Shown here: positions 6,793 to 8,769 of the stretch, in pieces
Layout: each line of letters begins with the position of its first letter
Numbering within the stretch: the first letter of the stretch is position 1
From: Bacillota bacterium
Lineage (GTDB): Bacteria > Bacillota_E > Sulfobacillia > Sulfobacillales > Sulfobacillaceae
Reading direction: 5' to 3'
Assembly: GCA_021820645.1 (NCBI GenBank)
Contig: JAKADJ010000080.1
Coordinates: 1 to 8,769 of the forward strand
DNA length: 8,769 nt
Program-made: the position numbers and the translations under genes
Notes under the pieces: generated by a model
What the model saw: the letters and a program-made list of their open reading frames with translations, nothing else
What the model was told of the DNA's origin: nothing
Databases searched by the model: none

Positions 6793-6913
6793 CCGCAGGG
6801 AATCCCTTCGGGAACAGAGTGTTGTGAGAGCCAGGAAGAGGTTGCCGGAATTCGCGAATAGAACCCCCCGGATTTATCCGTGGCGAGGTTCAGGTTACAT
6901 GATTGAGGTCGAT
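6793..6913 (+). ncRNA. Probable TnpB guide RNA (reRNA/omega RNA)
   Basis: In this family the guide RNA scaffold comes from the 3' end of tnpB and the element's right end, and the guide is the first 16-20 nt of flanking DNA. Here the scaffold would cover the tnpB stop region to 6893. It includes the small hairpin TCCC-TTC-GGGA (6803-6813) and the right-end hairpin near 6867-6883. The guide would start at 6894 with GTTACATGATTGAGG. The 5' boundary is not visible and may lie inside tnpB; the coordinates are approximate. The call rests on family position, not on covariation. Confidence 0.45.
6861..6893 (+). other. IS right end: GAAC guide, hairpin and TCAG cleavage site
   Basis: GAAC (6861-6864) precedes an imperfect hairpin: CC-CGGA (6867-6872) pairing with TCCG-T-GG (6877-6883), with an unpaired T at 6881 like the one in the left hairpin. 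Ten nucleotides follow to the cut after TCAG (6890-6893). As I recall, IS608 uses TCAA with guide GAAT. Here the last base of both tetranucleotides has changed together (A/T to G/C), as expected if they pair. Confidence 0.7.
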
Positions 6914-7630
6914 CCCGAGATCGGAGACGGTCGCTCGGTAAATGTGGTCGTGGGCGAGTGCAACGATAGTTACCTAAACGACATGAGGGGACTCCACGTG
7001 CGGCCAGAACATGCATCCCAAGCCATTAAGGCCGCGTTACAGAGTAATTCCCGGCACGAAGGGGCGCTTGGTGCCGGTACCGGCATGACGTGTTTTGGCT
7101 GGAAGGGCGGGGTTGGGTCGGCCTCTCGGACCCTTGAGGGGAAAAGCGGCGCCCATACGATTGGCACCCTGGTGGTCAGCAACTTTGGGTCGGCCCAGGA
7201 TCTTCAGATCAACGGAATCCGCGTCGGTGATGCATTGATGCCACCCACAAGGAGTCCTGATACATCCATAAATGAACCATCCGTGGCCGATGGCTCCATC
7301 ATGATTGTGATCGGCACCGACTTGCCGTTGACGCAGGGTGGACTCTTGCGACTAGCCAAGCGCGCGGTCGTCGGCCTGGCACGAACGGGGTCCTATGTGT
7401 CGCATGGAAGTGGGGACATTGTGGTGGCATTCAGTACCGTGCGCGTCGAGTCTTTCGTGGCGGGCTTCGAAGAGGATGGATCTTTGATGTCCGAGGCGTT
7501 TCGAGCCACCATCGAGGCGGTCGAGGAATCGGTCTTAAATTCGCTCGCAATGGCGGGCACCACGATGGGAAAGCGAGGGCGTGTAGTCACCGGGTTTCCG
7601 ATGGAGCACTGGGCGCGACTGCATGCTTAG
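6894..7630 (+). pseudogene. DmpA/P1-family aminopeptidase, 3' part (split by IS)
   Basis: This fragment carries the C-terminal two thirds of the peptidase begun at 4410. Family signatures follow in order: 'VVVGECNDSYLNDMRGLHV', 'GALGAGTGMTCFGWKGGVG', 'IGTLVVSNFG', then 'VADGSIMIVIGTDLPL' and 'GSGDIVVAFST'. The Gly-Ser bond in 'ADG|SIMIV' (Ser codon 7295-7297) is the expected autoproteolysis point. It makes Ser the N-terminal nucleophile of the beta subunit. In the rejoined protein it is residue 246 (249 if counted from ATG 4401), very close to Ser250 of Ochrobactrum DmpA as I recall. All motifs are intact, which suggests a recent insertion. A GTG at 6824 inside the element keeps the frame open but is not a native start. 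The activity of a separate C-terminal fragment is doubtful. Confidence 0.9.
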
Positions 7631-7690
7631 CCGAGTGCTACATAATCCCTCAACGGCGAGGCGGGCGTTAAGCCCCGTCGTAGCGGCCAG

Positions 7691-7710
7691 GATTCACTCA
7701 GATTCACTCA
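7691..7710. repeat. Tandem 10-bp repeat at the lipoprotein stop codon
   Basis: GATTCACTCA occurs twice back to back (7691-7700 and 7701-7710). The second copy contains the TGA of the minus-strand lipoprotein gene. It lies in the 77-bp gap between the convergent peptidase and lipoprotein genes, where no clear T-run terminator is visible. It is probably a replication-slippage duplication. Confidence 0.6.
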
Positions 7711-8298
7711 GGATTTTCCCAAACCGAGTTGGCTGGCGACCGCTTCAAGTTTCGTGGCGGTTTGTACATCCTCTAATTGTTTTTCAATTTTGCCGTGGGA
7801 ATTGAGGAAGAAGAAGCTTGGGATATAGGCCGCTTTTTTAGAAAATACGCTATCACGCTTGGGATCTAAGAAAATTCGATCGGGGTTTAAGTGAAACTCC
7901 TGGGCATAGGTATCCATCGTTGTGGCCAAGAGCGATACGGCGTGTTTAGACGGAAGAGCTTTAGGGTGATCGACCCCGGCATTTGAATTATTTAATGGAC
8001 CCGGCACGCCAATTCCCCCGTACGGTGAGATGACGACGAGCGAGACCCGAATGTGATGCAGGGTCGCCCAGCGAATCAAGGCGGGTTCTTGCCACCTGGC
8101 TTCCCAGGCACAAAACTTACACCAAGAGGCCATGGCAATGACGATGCCCCCGGACGGAGCACCAAACGCGGGACTGACCCAATGCTGTGACGCTACGGAA
8201 TAGACCGGGGGAGTCGATGGTGCGGCAGATTGTCCGCACCCCGCAAGTAGTGTGCCTCCGGTCAAAGCGATGATGGCAAATCGAGTCACAGCACGCAC
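7708..8298 (-). CDS. Thioredoxin-fold lipoprotein (TlpA/ResA-like)
   Basis: This 196-residue exported protein starts at GTG 8298; GGAGG on the minus strand (8308-8312) lies 9 nt upstream. The N-terminus is a lipoprotein signal: basic residues, a hydrophobic stretch, then the lipobox LLAGC with C21 as the lipidation site. A Pro/Ser/Ala-rich linker follows. The thioredoxin-like domain starts near residue 50 and has a C60-K-F-C63 redox motif after 'AMASW'. A probable cis-proline (P160 in 'AAYIPSFFFL') precedes 'NSHGKIEKQ'. It would face the outside of the membrane and act in thiol-disulphide exchange, for example in cytochrome c or oxidase maturation. Near ctaB this role is attractive but inferred. 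Between the two halves of the fold lies an insert of about 60 residues rich in Gly, Pro and Asn. It shares its orientation with the membrane protein 91 bp upstream. Confidence 0.82.
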   Translation of the reverse strand: MRAVTRFAIIALTGGTLLAGCGQSAAPSTPPVYSVASQHWVSPAFGAPSGGIVIAMASWCKFCAWEARWQEPALIRWATLHHIRVSLVVISPYGGIGVPGPLNNSNAGVDHPKALPSKHAVSLLATTMDTYAQEFHLNPDRIFLDPKRDSVFSKKAAYIPSFFFLNSHGKIEKQLEDVQTATKLEAVASQLGLGKS

Positions 8299-8364
8299 CA
8301 GAAAGTTCCTCCGTCCCGTTAGGTCGTGGTTTAGCGACGCCGTTTACTATGGTATACGGGGGGA

Positions 8365-8385
8365 CCCGGAGTTGCAAGATCCGGG
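8365..8385 (-). other. Intergenic hairpin between two minus-strand genes
   Basis: The inverted repeat CCCGGA (8365-8370) / TCCGGG (8380-8385) has a 9-nt loop and lies just after the stop of the upstream minus-strand gene. No T-run follows on the minus strand, so it is not a classical terminator. It may be a weak terminator or an RNA-stabilising hairpin. A weak promoter-like pair for the lipoprotein gene (TTGCAA, 17 bp, TACCAT, reading leftward from 8377) overlaps it. Confidence 0.35.
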
Positions 8386-8389
8386 TGTG

Positions 8390-8769
8390 CTACTGGGCTC
8401 CGACTTGTGACTCGAGACGTCGCCGGCTGGCAACAGGGGCCAAAATGGCTTTTCGGTCTGGGTGACATACCCAGGGTAGAGCCATCAGCAAAAGCCAAAT
8501 CGGCGGCGTATTGGGATCGGTACCGACTCCTCCCAACACACCAAAATCCATGGCCAACCACCAAATCGTAAACAACCAGATTCCTACGCTGATTTTCAGC
8601 CAGGTGGGATGCCAATCTAAAAGATAGGCGACTCCGAATCCGGCCATGATGACAATGAAGCTGACGTTGGTCCAGTTCGACATGTGTCCCAGATATAGTG
8701 CCACCTGCTGAATGACAGAAGAAATGACCGAAGGTTGCGGACTTGTCGCCAGAGCCTGCCATGGTGACA
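8390..8769 (-). CDS. C-terminal part of a multi-pass membrane protein
   Basis: The minus-strand frame is open from the right edge to TAG at 8390-8392, giving about 125 residues. The GTG at 8704 is internal, because coding-like sequence with 'ATSPQPSVISSVIQQ' continues upstream of it. Three or four hydrophobic helices are visible. A conserved-looking stretch 'DFGVLGGVGTDPNTPPIW' precedes the last helix, and the tail is basic and cytoplasmic-looking. I recall similar 'G...TDPN..P' endings in uncharacterised membrane proteins of Gram-positive bacteria, but I cannot name a family. It is followed after 91 bp by the thioredoxin lipoprotein gene in the same direction, which hints at a shared envelope function. 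Confidence 0.65.
   Translation of the reverse strand, partial: SPWQALATSPQPSVISSVIQQVALYLGHMSNWTNVSFIVIMAGFGVAYLLDWHPTWLKISVGIWLFTIWWLAMDFGVLGGVGTDPNTPPIWLLLMALPWVCHPDRKAILAPVASRRRLESQVGAQ

Larger units (their letters stand above)
4744..6893 (+). mobile_element. IS200/IS605-family insertion sequence (tnpA + tnpB)
   Basis: This 2150-bp element has a Y1 HUH transposase gene (tnpA) and a degenerate tnpB in the same direction, and it lacks terminal inverted repeats and target duplication. The left boundary follows TTAC at 4740-4743. The right boundary follows TCAG at 6890-6893. I fixed the boundaries from the peptidase frame: 1071 nt of flanking coding sequence rejoin exactly in frame. The IS608-like guide/cleavage layout at both ends agrees independently. 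A right end at 6890 would also keep the frame (Leu-Pro-Gly-Tyr at the junction) but fits the end structure less well. The element lies in the transcribed direction of the ctaB operon. Confidence 0.88.

Noticed and set aside
6824..6893. GTG at 6824 as the start of an independent peptidase-like gene
   Set aside because: The first 23 codons lie inside the IS right end and overlap the hairpin and guide RNA region. They share nothing with the peptidase family, and no good ribosome binding site precedes the GTG.
7633..7641. GAGTGCTAC resembling the right half of a CIRCE operator
   Set aside because: No left half (TTAGCACTC) lies 9 bp upstream, and it sits after a gene end with no heat-shock gene downstream.

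Overview
The window reads as a chromosomal segment of a moderately GC-rich Gram-positive bacterium. I see strong GGAGG-type ribosome binding sites, frequent GTG/TTG starts, a lipoprotein thioredoxin, and haem O synthase (CtaB) at the head of an operon. The protein style suggests an acidophilic/thermophilic Firmicute of the Sulfobacillus type, but that is an impression, not a search result.

Layout, left to right. Positions 1-106 hold the 3' end of a gene whose tail looks like a SAM-dependent methyltransferase. Positions 163-927 encode a tryptophan-rich soluble protein with a LolA/RseB-like feel. Next is a small heat-shock protein gene (1108-1518) with a near-consensus sigma-A promoter, a tandem 10-bp repeat near the expected start of transcription and a textbook intrinsic terminator. 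A small membrane protein lies on the minus strand (1574-1927), divergent from the ctaB operon. That operon carries ctaB (2136-3035), a 14-TM DHA2-type MFS exporter (3062-4387) and a DmpA/P1-family aminopeptidase gene (from 4410).

The peptidase gene is split by an IS200/IS605-family element. Its boundaries can be placed to the base at 4744-6893 (2150 bp): insertion 3' of TTAC, no target duplication, and an IS608-like layout of cleavage and guide tetranucleotides next to imperfect hairpins at both ends. Removing 4744-6893 rejoins the two peptidase halves in frame as a 356-residue protein, with the expected Gly-Ser self-cleavage site intact. The element has an apparently intact Y1 transposase (tnpA). 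Its tnpB has a TAA at codon 65 and an apparent Cys-to-Ser change in the zinc knuckle. So the element may still be able to excise, while its RNA-guided nuclease looks dead. The natural reRNA guide, downstream of the right end, would target the healed peptidase allele.

Right of the peptidase, two minus-strand genes face it. One is a thioredoxin-fold lipoprotein with a CxxC motif (7708-8298). The other is the C-terminal part of a multi-pass membrane protein that runs off the window edge (8390-8769). I found no rRNA, tRNA or CRISPR array. The one candidate non-coding RNA is the TnpB-associated reRNA at the right end of the element.
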